Shown piece by piece: positions 38,601 through 50,404 of a stretch of DNA of 64,000 nt. The stretch is taken from assembly GCF_001419765.1 (NCBI RefSeq), contig NZ_LIRK01000191.1, positions 1 through 64,000 of the forward strand. The letters are read 5' to 3'. The DNA comes from Streptomyces torulosus (GTDB lineage Bacteria; Actinomycetota; Actinomycetes; Streptomycetales; Streptomycetaceae). A model generated the notes under the pieces. It saw nothing but the letters and a program-made list of their open reading frames with translations. It was not told the DNA's origin and did no database searches. The translations under genes were made by a program, and so were the position numbers. Within the stretch, counting starts at the first letter, position 1; each line of letters opens with the position of its first letter.

Positions 38601-38899
38601 AGCGCGAAGGGCTGCGGCGGATCTGTGATGAGGCACAGTTCACCGTTTTCCTCGACCACCCGGGAGCGCAGCACCTCATGCCGACGCACGATCTCGGTCA
38701 CGCAGCGCGCGGCGAGTTCCGTGTCCAACGCGCCACGCAGTCGGATCACCATGGGTATTCCGTAAACGCTGCGGCCCGGGGCGAGTTGTTCAGCGAACCA
38801 GATCTGCTCCTGCAGGAGCGAGATCCTCTCGATCTGTCGGTTGCCCATGGGTGCTCCGGTCGGGTGCGTGGCCTGCGGAGTAGTGGTTGGCTCGGTCAT
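35687..38899 (-). CDS. NRPS module C-A-T
   Basis: A 1070-residue single module. The condensation domain (25-430) has an intact MHHIVADGWS near residue 150. The adenylation domain (470-960) shows FTSGSTGVPKG (A3), YGLTETAVTST (A5), YRTGDQGRW (A7) and SHGKVDQ (A10). The carrier domain has its Ser in ALGFHSLAALR. By alignment to GrsA the binding-pocket residues read D-V-E-E-V-V-V-V-T-K. Two acidic pocket residues hint at a basic or guanidino substrate such as arginine or capreomycidine. There is no epimerase or thioesterase. It starts 26 nt after the dehydrogenase gene and is the last gene of the minus-strand operon. Confidence 0.92.
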   Translation of the reverse strand: MTEPTTTPQATHPTGAPMGNRQIERISLLQEQIWFAEQLAPGRSVYGIPMVIRLRGALDTELAARCVTEIVRRHEVLRSRVVEENGELCLITDPPQPFALPVFDFRSRPDEWRVFLETAAREPFDLVHGPLLRAAALRLEDDAYAFFLNMHHIVADGWSLRLFWTEFVALYAAWHAGGEPDLPDLTMQYRDFAAEQRRITEDGGYGNVLDAWARELAGATTILALPVDHSSGASRDYRGDEFTTVVPEQLRADTYACAKRLGVTPFAMLGGVWGVLLARYTRQDDLLIGTPLAGRIRPEHQSLIGLFVNTMPLRLRLDADMSFASLVRELQLSAFDALSSQDAPFTELVKRVDSKRTSRETPLFQTMFSFEQSTEFEATLPGCAVTELYEVSNGGARFRLSLSAVDALGELSLQFEYDSELFDPGTIEAMAESYLALLGEAVSHPEFPLGALRTSTDAAPDRELTGRPVPGDEPATLHALFERRVRQSPDAPAIEREDGTPVSYAELNSQANRLARHLRQLGLRTGERVALALPHGSSWPAAVLAVLKAGGAYVPVAPDAPGSRTAHVLAETAPRLVLTVVALAEDFAGAHHVLALDDPAVASSIEAQSGEDLEDIAVTVRQIAYVPFTSGSTGVPKGTLVTHVNLTAFTRAAVDTFDLGPEDRMLQIAAMTFDVHVEEFFPTWLAGGCVVFFDGVLGRTGPEELLHLLGEREITICEIPTAYWMEVVRLIDPAVVPLPKTMRRVLVGGERAPIEVYQRWLDFGIPLTNVYGLTETAVTSTTYQPGADFDREALPIGRPMPHAAVYVLDALLAPVGRGVPGEIYLAGPGVSDGFLNRPEQTAERFLADPFAAEPGARMYRTGDQGRWTTEGDLEFLGRVDRQLKLRGHRVELAEIESVLDGHPDVERSLVVPRRTEADPAAELELIAFLIGAYADEAAAAAYVRTQLPPHLVPAHISVVERFPLTSHGKVDQAALLALQSRERVVPEEAQGSELEVKVAEIYCEVLKVATINLRTDIFALGFHSLAALRLISRLKSEFTVHVPIAEFFVDSSVTNAARLIVAAGADQPVG

Positions 38900-38925
38900 C
38901 GTGACCCGCTCTTCCTGACAGTCGG

Positions 38926-39843
38926 CTAGTAACCGAGTTCCCGGTCGACCAGGCCGATCGGCTCGAGGCCGTTCACCAGTCGACGAATGTTGCGCCGGAC
39001 CAGGTCGACGAAGGGTCCGAGTGCGTGATCCAGATCGCCCGCGCAGTGCGCGGTGATCACACAGGTGGGAAGGGACCACAGCGGGTGCTCCGTAGGAAGC
39101 GGCTCGGGGGCGGTGACGTCCAGGCCGGCGCCGGCAATCCACCCGGAGGTCAGCGCACGAACGAGGTCATCGGTGATGACAAGCCCGCCGCGCGCCACGT
39201 TCACCAGGCACGCGTCCCGACGCATGGACCTGAGTCTGACTGCGTCGATCAGCCCGGCCGTGTCCGCGGTCAGCGGCGCCGCGAGGAAGACCACACGGGC
39301 CTCGGGCAGCCATTCGTCGAGGCGATCGGGCGTGCCGACCTCGGCGCCCGCTATCGGGGCGCCGCCGCGGCACACCACCTTGGCGCGGACCCTGAACGGG
39401 CGCAGCAGTGCGAGCAGTGCCCGGGCAACCCCGCCGCCGCCCACCACGAGGACCTCGGCGTTCGTCAGCCCGATGGCGGGGCGCGGCAGCCACGCGCCGG
39501 CCCTCACGGAGGCAGTGCCCTGACGCAGCACGGTCAGCGCGAGCATGAGGGCGTGTTCGGCCACCAGCTCGGACTGGACGCCCACGGCCCGGCTCCAGCG
39601 GATCCGCTGGTCCATGAGCGGCAGGTAGCTTTCGACGCCGGCGCTCGCCAGTTGAACCCAGCGCACCGACGGCGCGCACTCCAGTGCGGCTGCCAGCTCC
39701 GAGGGCTGCTCGCCGGTCCAGATCAAGCCCTGAGCCCGGGCCAGCGGAGCTAGTCGAACGCCTGAATGATGCAGAGCTGTCATGAGATCGGCGGGCGCCG
39801 GTTCCGGAAGCACTGCCACGGGTAGGTCGGGAAGCATGGTCAC
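38926..39843 (-). CDS. D-2-hydroxyacid dehydrogenase
   Basis: A 305-residue NAD(P)-dependent D-isomer-specific 2-hydroxyacid dehydrogenase. The nucleotide-binding VLVVGGGGVARALLALL is near residue 131. The catalytic Arg lies in VNVARGGLVITDD, the Glu in DVTAPEPLPTEHP and the His in ITAHCAGD, so all three catalytic residues are present. It would reduce a 2-keto acid to the D-hydroxy acid. Its GTG overlaps the stop of the A-T gene (GTGA). Together with the coupled aminotransferase this suggests it makes a building block for, or modifies the product of, that A-T protein. Confidence 0.88.
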   Translation of the reverse strand: MTMLPDLPVAVLPEPAPADLMTALHHSGVRLAPLARAQGLIWTGEQPSELAAALECAPSVRWVQLASAGVESYLPLMDQRIRWSRAVGVQSELVAEHALMLALTVLRQGTASVRAGAWLPRPAIGLTNAEVLVVGGGGVARALLALLRPFRVRAKVVCRGGAPIAGAEVGTPDRLDEWLPEARVVFLAAPLTADTAGLIDAVRLRSMRRDACLVNVARGGLVITDDLVRALTSGWIAGAGLDVTAPEPLPTEHPLWSLPTCVITAHCAGDLDHALGPFVDLVRRNIRRLVNGLEPIGLVDRELGY

Positions 39844-41678
39844 CAGCCACTGCCCGGCTTGCCCACCGCCGTGACGTCCGCCTTCGCGTCGGCCAGCGCT
39901 GCCACTCCACGTACTGAATACGCGTCGAAGACCTCGCGGAAACCGAGGCTGATGCCCAAGTCTGTGCGGATCCAGCTGATCAGCCGCAACATGAACAGCG
40001 AATCCCCACCCAGGTCAAGCAGGTTGTCGAGCACACCGATCTCGTCGAGTCCCAGTAGCTCCGCCGCGGCGGCGCCGACGCGCCGCTCGATCTCACCTGT
40101 CGGCGGCACGAACTCGGTGGGCAAGTCGGGCCGACGCTTCGGCGGCTGCGGAAGCATCGCGTGGTCGATCTTCCGATGCGTCGTCAGCGGGAACTCGTCC
40201 AGCCGGATCAGCGCTGAAGGGATCAGATGGGCCGGCAGTTCGTCGGCGAGGAAGGAACGCAGCTCACCGGCGCTCACCTTGTCCCGGTCAGCAGTCACGT
40301 AGCCGATCAGCCGCTGCTCACCCGACGCGTCTTGACCCGTCGTGACCAGGGCTTGACGCACCGCAGGGTGCCGGTCGAGCGCAGCCTCGATCTCGCCTGG
40401 TTCGACGCGATATCCACGCACCTTGACTTGCTGGTCGCCGCGTCCAAGGAATTGCAGCCGACCGTCGGGAAGACGGCGTACCCGATCGCCGGTGCGGTAC
40501 AACCTGGCCCCCGGAATCCCCGAGTAGCGGTCGGCGACGAACCTGTCCGCGGTGACGTCAGGTCTGCCCAGGTAACCGCGTGCCAGCGAGTCACCACCAA
40601 TGAGCAGCTCGCCCTCGGCACCCGCGGGAACGAGTTCGAGCCGCTCGTCGACGACGAACATGCGGGTTCCGGCGATGGCATCGCCCATGGACAACACCCC
40701 GTCCTTGGGTGCTTGTCCGGGCGGCACGGTCCAGTACGACGCGGTCGCAGTGGTCTCGGTCGGCCCGTAGACGTGCACCAACGGAAGGCGGAAGCGGTTC
40801 CACTGCTGGACCGCTTCGGGCATGGCGCGGTCTCCTCCCATGACGACCAGGCGCAGCGACGGAGGCAGTGCCCCGCCGGTGTCCACGAGGTGGCGAACCA
40901 GCACGTGCCAGTGCGCGGTCTGCATCTCCAGCAGCGTGACCTCGTGCGCGGTGAGGAAGTCGAGCAGGGCCTCCACCGGGGAGAGCGCAACCCGGTCGGC
41001 CGGGAACACGCTTGTCCCGCCCTGCACGAGTGGGGGGAACAGCTCCTCGAGTGAGGCGGAGAATGCGGAGGCGGCCAGCATCAGGTAGCGATCACGCGGC
41101 CCCATGCCGAACTCGGCACTCGCGGCGGCTGCGAGATTCGCCAGGCCGAGATGGGTGATCATGACGCCTTTGGGTGCTCCGGTGGAACCTGAGGTGTAGA
41201 TCACGCAGGCCAGATCGTCCGGCGCAGCCGCGGGGGCGCCCGTACGGGGAGACAAGCGCCCCCGGTCAGGCGCAAGCGTCGTGACGGGCACGCTGGTTGG
41301 CGTCCCCTGCGCTCCTTGCGCTCCGTCTACGATGAGGATCTTGATACCGGAGTCCGCCGCGAGGAAACCCTTGCGCTGGTCGGGGTAGTCCGGGTCGATG
41401 GGCACGTAGGCCGCTCTCGCACGCAGCACGCCGAGAATCGCGACAAGCAGGTCAACGGAGTGACGCATCATCACGCCGACGCGATCGCCGGGAAGCACTC
41501 CCATCTCCGCCAGGCGCGCCGCCATGTGCTCGGCTTCGGCGGCGAGTTCGGCGTAGGTCAGCGCCCGCTGTGCATCCTCGGTGGCGGGGGCGTGCGGCGT
41601 CACCCTTGAGTGCTGCTCAAGCAGGTGCGGGATGAGCTTCGGCGCGTCGTTTCGCGCTGATTGAACGTCGGCGTTCAC
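39840..41678 (-). CDS. NRPS A-T didomain lacking the amino-anchoring Asp
   Basis: A 612-residue adenylation-carrier protein without a condensation domain. It has IYTSGSTGAPKGV (A3), YGPTETTATAS (A5), YRTGDRVRR (A7), THRKIDHAM (A10) and carrier LGGDSLFMLR. The segment FSASLEELFPP has Ser where almost all alpha-amino-acid A domains have Asp235. Aligned pocket residues read S-A-E-E-V-M-V-A-T-K. Loss of this Asp is known from keto-, hydroxy- and beta-amino-acid-activating domains. It overlaps both neighbours by GTGA junctions (aminotransferase before, hydroxyacid dehydrogenase after). The free C domain at 44.6-46.1 kb may act with it. Confidence 0.9.
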   Translation of the reverse strand: MNADVQSARNDAPKLIPHLLEQHSRVTPHAPATEDAQRALTYAELAAEAEHMAARLAEMGVLPGDRVGVMMRHSVDLLVAILGVLRARAAYVPIDPDYPDQRKGFLAADSGIKILIVDGAQGAQGTPTSVPVTTLAPDRGRLSPRTGAPAAAPDDLACVIYTSGSTGAPKGVMITHLGLANLAAAASAEFGMGPRDRYLMLAASAFSASLEELFPPLVQGGTSVFPADRVALSPVEALLDFLTAHEVTLLEMQTAHWHVLVRHLVDTGGALPPSLRLVVMGGDRAMPEAVQQWNRFRLPLVHVYGPTETTATASYWTVPPGQAPKDGVLSMGDAIAGTRMFVVDERLELVPAGAEGELLIGGDSLARGYLGRPDVTADRFVADRYSGIPGARLYRTGDRVRRLPDGRLQFLGRGDQQVKVRGYRVEPGEIEAALDRHPAVRQALVTTGQDASGEQRLIGYVTADRDKVSAGELRSFLADELPAHLIPSALIRLDEFPLTTHRKIDHAMLPQPPKRRPDLPTEFVPPTGEIERRVGAAAAELLGLDEIGVLDNLLDLGGDSLFMLRLISWIRTDLGISLGFREVFDAYSVRGVAALADAKADVTAVGKPGSGW

Positions 41679-42880
41679 GCAGCAGACTCCTCAGGTTCGG
41701 GCGACGTGGACGTCAGGGGGCCTGCGGCGACGTCAACCTGCTCTGCCATCAGCTTCACAACGGGTGTGACGCCACTGCCCGGCAGCACCGGGGCGCCGAG
41801 GGCTGCCAACCCGGTCTCGAGCGCGGCCAGCGCGGTGACCAGGTCGAGCGGGTCGGCGTGGCCGCAGTGACCGATCCGTACCACTTCGTCGGCCAGTTCT
41901 CCGTTGCCGGTGGTCAGCTGGACGCCTGTGTGCTCGACCACCGCATCGACGAGAGTTTGCGCGCTTACTCCGGGCGGTGTGAACGCGGCCGTCACGATGC
42001 CGTTGCGCGCCACTTCTGGGGTCAGCAGCCGGAGTCCGAGGCCGCGCAAGCCCGCTCTGGCCATCCGGCCGAGCTCCGCATGCCGCCGGTGGCGCCGCTC
42101 CATGCCTTCAGCGAGTACCTGTTCGAGCGCCGCGGACAACTGGAGCAGCACGCCGACCGCCGGCGTCCAGGGGGTACGCGGGATGGACTGGTTCAGGTTG
42201 TCACGCGTGATCGTCCAGTCGAAGTAGTACCGCAGATGCCTGGCCTTGGCGTGCCGGCGCCAGGCGCGCTCACTGACCGAGACGAAAGAGACCCCCGGCG
42301 GCGCCATCAGCGCCTTCTGACTCCCGCCGACCACGACGTCCAACCCCCACGCGTCGGCCTGCATTTCGCAGCCGCCGACCCCGGAGGCCGAGTCCACTAT
42401 CGTCAGCACACCGCGGGTCGCGCGCCCGATGGCCTCAAGGTCGGTGACGACGCCTGTGGAGGTCTCGCAGTGCACGACGATCGCCGCGACGATTTGCGAG
42501 TCGGCCGCCAGGCAGGCTTCGACAGCTGCGGGGTCCGGCTCGCGACCCCACGCGACGTCGAGCACGACGGTCTCCAGGCCATAAGCGCGGCACAGCTCCA
42601 CCCAGCGCCTTCCAAAGGCACCGTTGTCCACCACGAGTACCTTTTCCCCTGGGCTGAAGAGGTTTTGCACCGCGCTCTCGAACGCACCGGTGGTGCTTGA
42701 CGAGAAGATCAGCACGTCCCCCGCGGTACCAAGCACATGCCTGAGCCCGTCGATGATGCGTGTGAATATGCGTGCGAAGTCCGCGGTGCGCTCGTCGACC
42801 ATGGGATGCGTCGCCGCCGCGATGACCGCGGGCGGCAGCGGGGTCGGACCGGGTATGGCCAATCTGTCCTTGTAAATCAT
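41675..42880 (-). CDS. Class V PLP-dependent aminotransferase
   Basis: A 401-residue enzyme of the alanine/serine-glyoxylate aminotransferase family. LAIPGPTPLPPAV near the N-terminus and the PLP-binding Lys in VVVGGSQKALMAPPG (about residue 195) are clear, with VDSASGVGGCEM carrying the PLP-binding Asp. It would interconvert an amino acid and its 2-keto acid. AAGGAAT lies 7 nt before ATG 42880. Coupled by a GTGA overlap to the Asp-less A-T gene, it probably works in the same building-block step as the D-2-hydroxyacid dehydrogenase. Confidence 0.9.
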   Translation of the reverse strand: MIYKDRLAIPGPTPLPPAVIAAATHPMVDERTADFARIFTRIIDGLRHVLGTAGDVLIFSSSTTGAFESAVQNLFSPGEKVLVVDNGAFGRRWVELCRAYGLETVVLDVAWGREPDPAAVEACLAADSQIVAAIVVHCETSTGVVTDLEAIGRATRGVLTIVDSASGVGGCEMQADAWGLDVVVGGSQKALMAPPGVSFVSVSERAWRRHAKARHLRYYFDWTITRDNLNQSIPRTPWTPAVGVLLQLSAALEQVLAEGMERRHRRHAELGRMARAGLRGLGLRLLTPEVARNGIVTAAFTPPGVSAQTLVDAVVEHTGVQLTTGNGELADEVVRIGHCGHADPLDLVTALAALETGLAALGAPVLPGSGVTPVVKLMAEQVDVAAGPLTSTSPEPEESAA

Positions 42881-42946
42881 CTTCCTGATTCCTTCGTGCC
42901 GCGGTGGTCCGGCTTCGTCAAAGGCTCGTCTGCGGTCGAGTACCGC

Positions 42947-44251
42947 TCAGCTGACCGACACCTCACTGCCGCTGTCCGGCACGCGCGGTTCCTTCTGCAC
43001 CTGTAGCTCTGGTTGCTCAACCTTGGTCAGGGCAAGGGCGAACAGTGCCGTACCCACCACCGCGACCACAGCACAGCCCACCAGCACCGGGCGTAGGCCG
43101 AACAGGATGCCCAGTGGGCCGGCCACGGCGAAGCCGACCGGCTGGGCGATCTCCGAGGCCATCAGGTCGAAGGCGGCCACCCGGCCGAGTACGGCGCTCG
43201 GTACGGCTCGCTGCATGAGGGTCTGGAAGAACACTCCTTGCAGGCCGATCGCACAGCCGGAGAGCAGTGCGGCACCCGCCACCACCACCGTCGGCACGCC
43301 AGAGCCGAGGGCCAACGCCTCGAAGACGATCAGCGGTGGCAGCCACGCTATGAAGACCACCGGTTGCTTCGGCTTGATCCGCCCGGAGGTGAACTCCGCG
43401 CAGAGCACACCGATGGTCATGCAGGTGCCGATGACACCCCAAGCTGCGGGACCGCCCAGATGGGTGTCGGCCACCAACGGGCCGAGGACCGCGAGGGGAG
43501 CCAGCAGGACCAGCGAGAACAACGTCCACTGCAAGGTGAGCAGCCATAGCCAGGGGCGCATTCGAAACTCCCGCCAGCCTTGCTTCAGCTGCGTGAGCGT
43601 CCCGCCTTCGTGATCCGGCTCGACTTCGCCCCGGGCGGGGATCTTGGCGAATATGAGACAGAGAGTGATGAAAGCCATCAGCACGCTCTCCACCAGGAAA
43701 GCGGCTCCCGAACCGTACGCCGCCACGACCACTCCTGCCGTCGCAGGGGCCACCGTCCAAGCCAGCGAGGAAAAAGCGCCGACCAGCGCATTGGCCTCGT
43801 CCAGGTCTTCTCTCGCAACGACGTCCGGCATGATCGCCATGCTGGCCGGACCGAACAGCGCGTCAGCGCCGCCGTACACGACTGCCAGAGCGAAGAACCA
43901 GGCGAGGGTCGCAGTATCCGTGAGGAGTCCTATTGCCAAGGTCGCCGCTGCGGTCAGGCGTACGATCGACGAAACGATGAGCAACGGGGCACGCGGAAAG
44001 CGGTCCGCCGCGACGCCGGAAAACAGCGACAAGGCGAGCGAAACCGCCGCCTGAACTCCGAGGACGAGGCCGAGGTCACTCGCAGAACCAGTGGTGTGGA
44101 GGATACCGAAGCTCTCCGCGACCGGCAGGAAGCCGTTGGCCATGCTGGAGCCCAGCCGGGCGGCCAATAGGCACGTGAAGTTTCGGTCAGTCAGCAGCCT
44201 TCTGCGTTTGCTTCGGCGTCCTTTTTTGCCGGAGACCTCTACATCGCTCAT
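42947..44251 (-). CDS. MFS exporter
   Basis: A 434-residue major facilitator with about twelve membrane helices, of the MFS_3/EntS-like group that exports siderophores and peptides. Recognisable parts include LGLVLGVQAAVSLALSLFSG and VAADRFPRAPLLIVSSIVRL (loop 2-3 motif). Position inside the NRPS operon suggests product export and possibly self-protection, since no other resistance gene is evident. GGAAAGAG precedes ATG 44251 on the minus strand. Confidence 0.88.
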   Translation of the reverse strand: MSDVEVSGKKGRRSKRRRLLTDRNFTCLLAARLGSSMANGFLPVAESFGILHTTGSASDLGLVLGVQAAVSLALSLFSGVAADRFPRAPLLIVSSIVRLTAAATLAIGLLTDTATLAWFFALAVVYGGADALFGPASMAIMPDVVAREDLDEANALVGAFSSLAWTVAPATAGVVVAAYGSGAAFLVESVLMAFITLCLIFAKIPARGEVEPDHEGGTLTQLKQGWREFRMRPWLWLLTLQWTLFSLVLLAPLAVLGPLVADTHLGGPAAWGVIGTCMTIGVLCAEFTSGRIKPKQPVVFIAWLPPLIVFEALALGSGVPTVVVAGAALLSGCAIGLQGVFFQTLMQRAVPSAVLGRVAAFDLMASEIAQPVGFAVAGPLGILFGLRPVLVGCAVVAVVGTALFALALTKVEQPELQVQKEPRVPDSGSEVSVS

Positions 44252-44351
44252 TGCGTCTCTTTCCGCGCGTGCTGGTTTCAGGTCCCGGCACGAGGGCTAG
44301 GTGATGGTTTCTCTGGGTCCGGTCGGGCGGCGGTGCCACGCCGACGGGCCC

Positions 44352-44561
44352 TCAAGAGGTTGTCGCCTCGACCAGGGACTTGGGCCGCATGTCCGTCCAG
44401 TTCCGTTTCACGTACTCCAGGCAGTCCTCTCGCCCGGCTTCGCCGTGTACTACGGTCCAGCCCTTGGGCACGGTGATGGCGGCGGGCCACAACGAGTGCT
44501 GTCCCTCAGCATTGACCAGCACCAGGTACACGCCGTCTTGGTCCTCGAATGGATTCGCCAC
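44352..44561 (-). CDS. MbtH-like protein
   Basis: A 69-residue MbtH-like chaperone that binds and activates adenylation domains. All signature blocks are present: [29 protein letters not shown], and [15 protein letters not shown] start it at GTG 44561 rather than GTG 44570 because GGAG lies 8 nt before the former and the shorter protein matches the family start. It probably serves one or more of the A domains of this cluster, for example the tyrosine-type one. Confidence 0.95.
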   Translation of the reverse strand: MANPFEDQDGVYLVLVNAEGQHSLWPAAITVPKGWTVVHGEAGREDCLEYVKRNWTDMRPKSLVEATTS

Positions 44562-44648
44562 TGCTTTCACTCCCGTACGTAAGTTGTCATCATTCGTCAG
44601 CGGCCGCGAAACTCGATATGCGTGCCGAATTCATGGGTAATAGGGAAC

Positions 44649-46052
44649 CTATGCAACCCGCAGCACATCGACTGTGCTGATCGGAGCATCTGGGTCCGCG
44701 GCAAGAGCGGCCAGCATCCGCCGGTAACCGTCGGCCACGTGCTGTGCGGTCTCCCGTTCGAACATGTCGAGCTGGTACTCCAGGAACGCATCCATCCCAG
44801 CCGGCTCCTTGTCCGGGCCGAAGTTCTCCCGCAGACTCAACGCCAAGTCGAACATGGAGCTGCCGCCGTCGATGTCCAATGGCACGTCGGTCAATCCGTC
44901 GAACTTGAGCCCGACGTCGGTGTTGTTCTCCAGGGTGAACATGACCTGGAAAAGCGGGTGACGGGTCCGTGAGCGGGCAGGATTGAGTGCCCTGACCAGG
45001 TGATCGAAGGGGATATCCTGGTTGTCGTAGGCATCAAGGGCGACGGTCTGGACCCGCTTGACCAGGTCTCGCAGACTCGGGTCGCCGGAGACGTCAACGC
45101 GGAATACCAGCATATTGACGAAGTACCCGACGAGATCGGTCAGCGCATCATCCATGCGGCCGGCCACGGGTGAGCCGATCGGAATGTCGGTGCCCGCACC
45201 GAGCTTGCTCAGCAGCGCCGCAAACCCGGCCTGCAACACCATGAACATGGTCGCATTTTCGGTGCGGGCGACCTCGGCCAGTGCCGTATGCAGATCGGCG
45301 TCGAGGGAGAACTCGATCGAGCCCCCGGCGAAGTCGGACATCGGTGGGCGCGGGTGATCCACCGGCAACCGCAGTTCCTGGGGGATGCCGTCGAGCACCG
45401 AACGCCAGTGCGTGAGCTGTCTCGACGCCAGGCTGTCCGGGTCCTCCTCGCGGCCCAGCAAGCGCCTCTGCCAGAGTGCGTAGTCGGCGTACTGGACAGG
45501 CAGCGGCGGCAGATTCGGCTCGGCACCACGGCGCCGCGCCGCGTAGGCCCGGGCGAGGTCTCGGGTGAGCGGCCCCAACGACCAGCCATCGCTGACGATG
45601 TGGTGCATCGACAGAAGCAGCACGTGCTCCTGCGGCCCTAGTGCGAACAGCCATGCCCGAAGGGGCAGGTCGTGCACAAGGTCGAACGGGCGTTCCAAGG
45701 CCTCGTACATCGCCTCATGCAGCTCTTCCTCGGCAAGCTCCTCGTACTCCAGTCTCACCACGCATTCCGAGATGTCCAGAACAACCTGCTGCGGCTCGCC
45801 CTCACCGTCCCGGATCACCGTGCGAAGCGATTCATGTCGCTGCACGATGTGTCGCAATGCCTCCTCCAGGGCGGTGCTGTCCAGCTGCCCTGTCAGCCGC
45901 GAAGCGAGCTGCATGGTGTACATCGAGCTGCCCGGATTCATCTGATGGATGAACCACAGTCCGAGCTGCCCAAACGACAGAGGGATCATGACTGGTCCCA
46001 CATTGAGATCCTCACTGCTCTGTGCGGGCCCACCCGACCGCGCGGAAGTCAT
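44649..46052 (-). CDS. Free-standing NRPS condensation domain
   Basis: A 467-residue protein consisting of one condensation domain. The active motif MHHIVSDGWSLG is near residue 155, with further C motifs YADYALWQRRLL, GTDIPIGSPVAGR and VGYFVNMLVFRVD. No A or T domain follows. It starts 16 nt after the C-A-T gene. It probably supplies the missing C function for the A-T protein encoded at 39.8-41.7 kb, forming a split module. Confidence 0.9.
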   Translation of the reverse strand: MTSARSGGPAQSSEDLNVGPVMIPLSFGQLGLWFIHQMNPGSSMYTMQLASRLTGQLDSTALEEALRHIVQRHESLRTVIRDGEGEPQQVVLDISECVVRLEYEELAEEELHEAMYEALERPFDLVHDLPLRAWLFALGPQEHVLLLSMHHIVSDGWSLGPLTRDLARAYAARRRGAEPNLPPLPVQYADYALWQRRLLGREEDPDSLASRQLTHWRSVLDGIPQELRLPVDHPRPPMSDFAGGSIEFSLDADLHTALAEVARTENATMFMVLQAGFAALLSKLGAGTDIPIGSPVAGRMDDALTDLVGYFVNMLVFRVDVSGDPSLRDLVKRVQTVALDAYDNQDIPFDHLVRALNPARSRTRHPLFQVMFTLENNTDVGLKFDGLTDVPLDIDGGSSMFDLALSLRENFGPDKEPAGMDAFLEYQLDMFERETAQHVADGYRRMLAALAADPDAPISTVDVLRVA

Positions 46053-46068
46053 CCGGCGCCGCCGTGGG

Positions 46069-49284
<3,216 letters not shown>

Positions 49285-49349
49285 TGACGTCTCCCAGTCC
49301 TTTCCGGGTAGGGTCCGTCCGGCCGCGAGGGCCGAGGTGCTGAAGTTCG

Positions 49350-50381
49350 TTAATAGATCACTCGCGCGTCGTGGCTGATTCTGCGATCGCGCGACTTCCG
49401 CAGGTCGCGCGCCACGTTCAGCCTCTTGAGCCAGCGGTCCGTGCCGTCGAAGCGGGCAGTGAAGGGCACCCTGCCGTGCACGATCTTGTAGTTGTCCAGG
49501 AAGAGCAGTTCACCCGGTTCGAGCACGTAATCTCGTATGTTGCGATCGACCTCCGCCTCGACAGCCTTCATTGCGCGGGCGCTGTCCGGGACGGCGTATG
49601 CGTCCTCCATGAAGAATGGATCGATGCGTAGATAGGGTGCTTCGCGGTCGCCGAAGAGGATGGCGACTCGGTCGGGCTCGCTGTCCTTGGCCATGATCCA
49701 TTCATAGCTGCGCGAGAGCAGCTCGCGTTCGCGTGTCGACATCTCCCGGTTGTCTTCGTGGTGGTGCGGCAGATGCGAGCGGTCGGGCTTGATCGGGTAC
49801 CGCTCCTGACAGAGCAGGTCCCTGATCTCATCAGTGAGCTCGAGGTCGTCGACCGAGGCGAAGGTCGTTGCCACCCGGTCGTGGTTGCGCAGACAGGCCA
49901 GGCCGAGGTAGTCGGCCCGCAGCGGGTGGAAGGCCTCCTCGGTGTGCCAGGTCAGCAGTTCTTCGCTGCCCGAGCCGAGCTGCTCCTTCTCATGTCCCTG
50001 GATCGGAAAGATGTCGTGCATGATCCGGCCGTCCTGCTGCGTCGCCCATGCGATGGGGTCGCCCAGCAGGGATGCGCAGAGCATGAAGTACATTTCCGCA
50101 GGGAGCGTGGACGCCCGGCCGACGTGGGTACGCCAGTGCTCGGGAGTGGGCCCGATGGCAACGTCGTCGATCCGGAAGCCGCGGATGGACAGCGCGCCAC
50201 CGGAAGCCTCCAGGCGGAACGTGTTCAACTCGGCCCGCAGCCGTTGCGGCAGCTCGTGTGCGTACACCGGGCACTGCCGGACGAACTCCGGGTCACTGAC
50301 CGAGTGGAACTTCGCCGTGAGCGAAGTGAGTACTTCGTTGACTGTCTTTAGCTCAATGTCCGAGAGTTCAATGCTCTGCAT
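49350..50381 (-). CDS. VioC/OrfP-like L-arginine 3-hydroxylase (Fe(II)/2-oxoglutarate)
   Basis: A 343-residue clavaminate-synthase-like oxygenase closely resembling VioC of viomycin and OrfP of streptothricin biosynthesis: GGALSIRGFRIDD, then LTWHTEEAFHPLRADYLGL. The iron ligands are His and Glu of WHTEE and the distal His in NYKIVHGRVPF, and the 2-oxoglutarate Arg lies in RWLKRLNVARD. In those pathways it makes (3S)-hydroxyarginine, the precursor of capreomycidine. ATG 50381 is preferred over 50408 because AAAGGA precedes it. It is 24 nt downstream of the VioD-like gene. Confidence 0.9.
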   Translation of the reverse strand: MQSIELSDIELKTVNEVLTSLTAKFHSVSDPEFVRQCPVYAHELPQRLRAELNTFRLEASGGALSIRGFRIDDVAIGPTPEHWRTHVGRASTLPAEMYFMLCASLLGDPIAWATQQDGRIMHDIFPIQGHEKEQLGSGSEELLTWHTEEAFHPLRADYLGLACLRNHDRVATTFASVDDLELTDEIRDLLCQERYPIKPDRSHLPHHHEDNREMSTRERELLSRSYEWIMAKDSEPDRVAILFGDREAPYLRIDPFFMEDAYAVPDSARAMKAVEAEVDRNIRDYVLEPGELLFLDNYKIVHGRVPFTARFDGTDRWLKRLNVARDLRKSRDRRISHDARVIY

Positions 50382-50404
50382 GTTCGTCAGGGTTCCTTTC
50401 CGCC

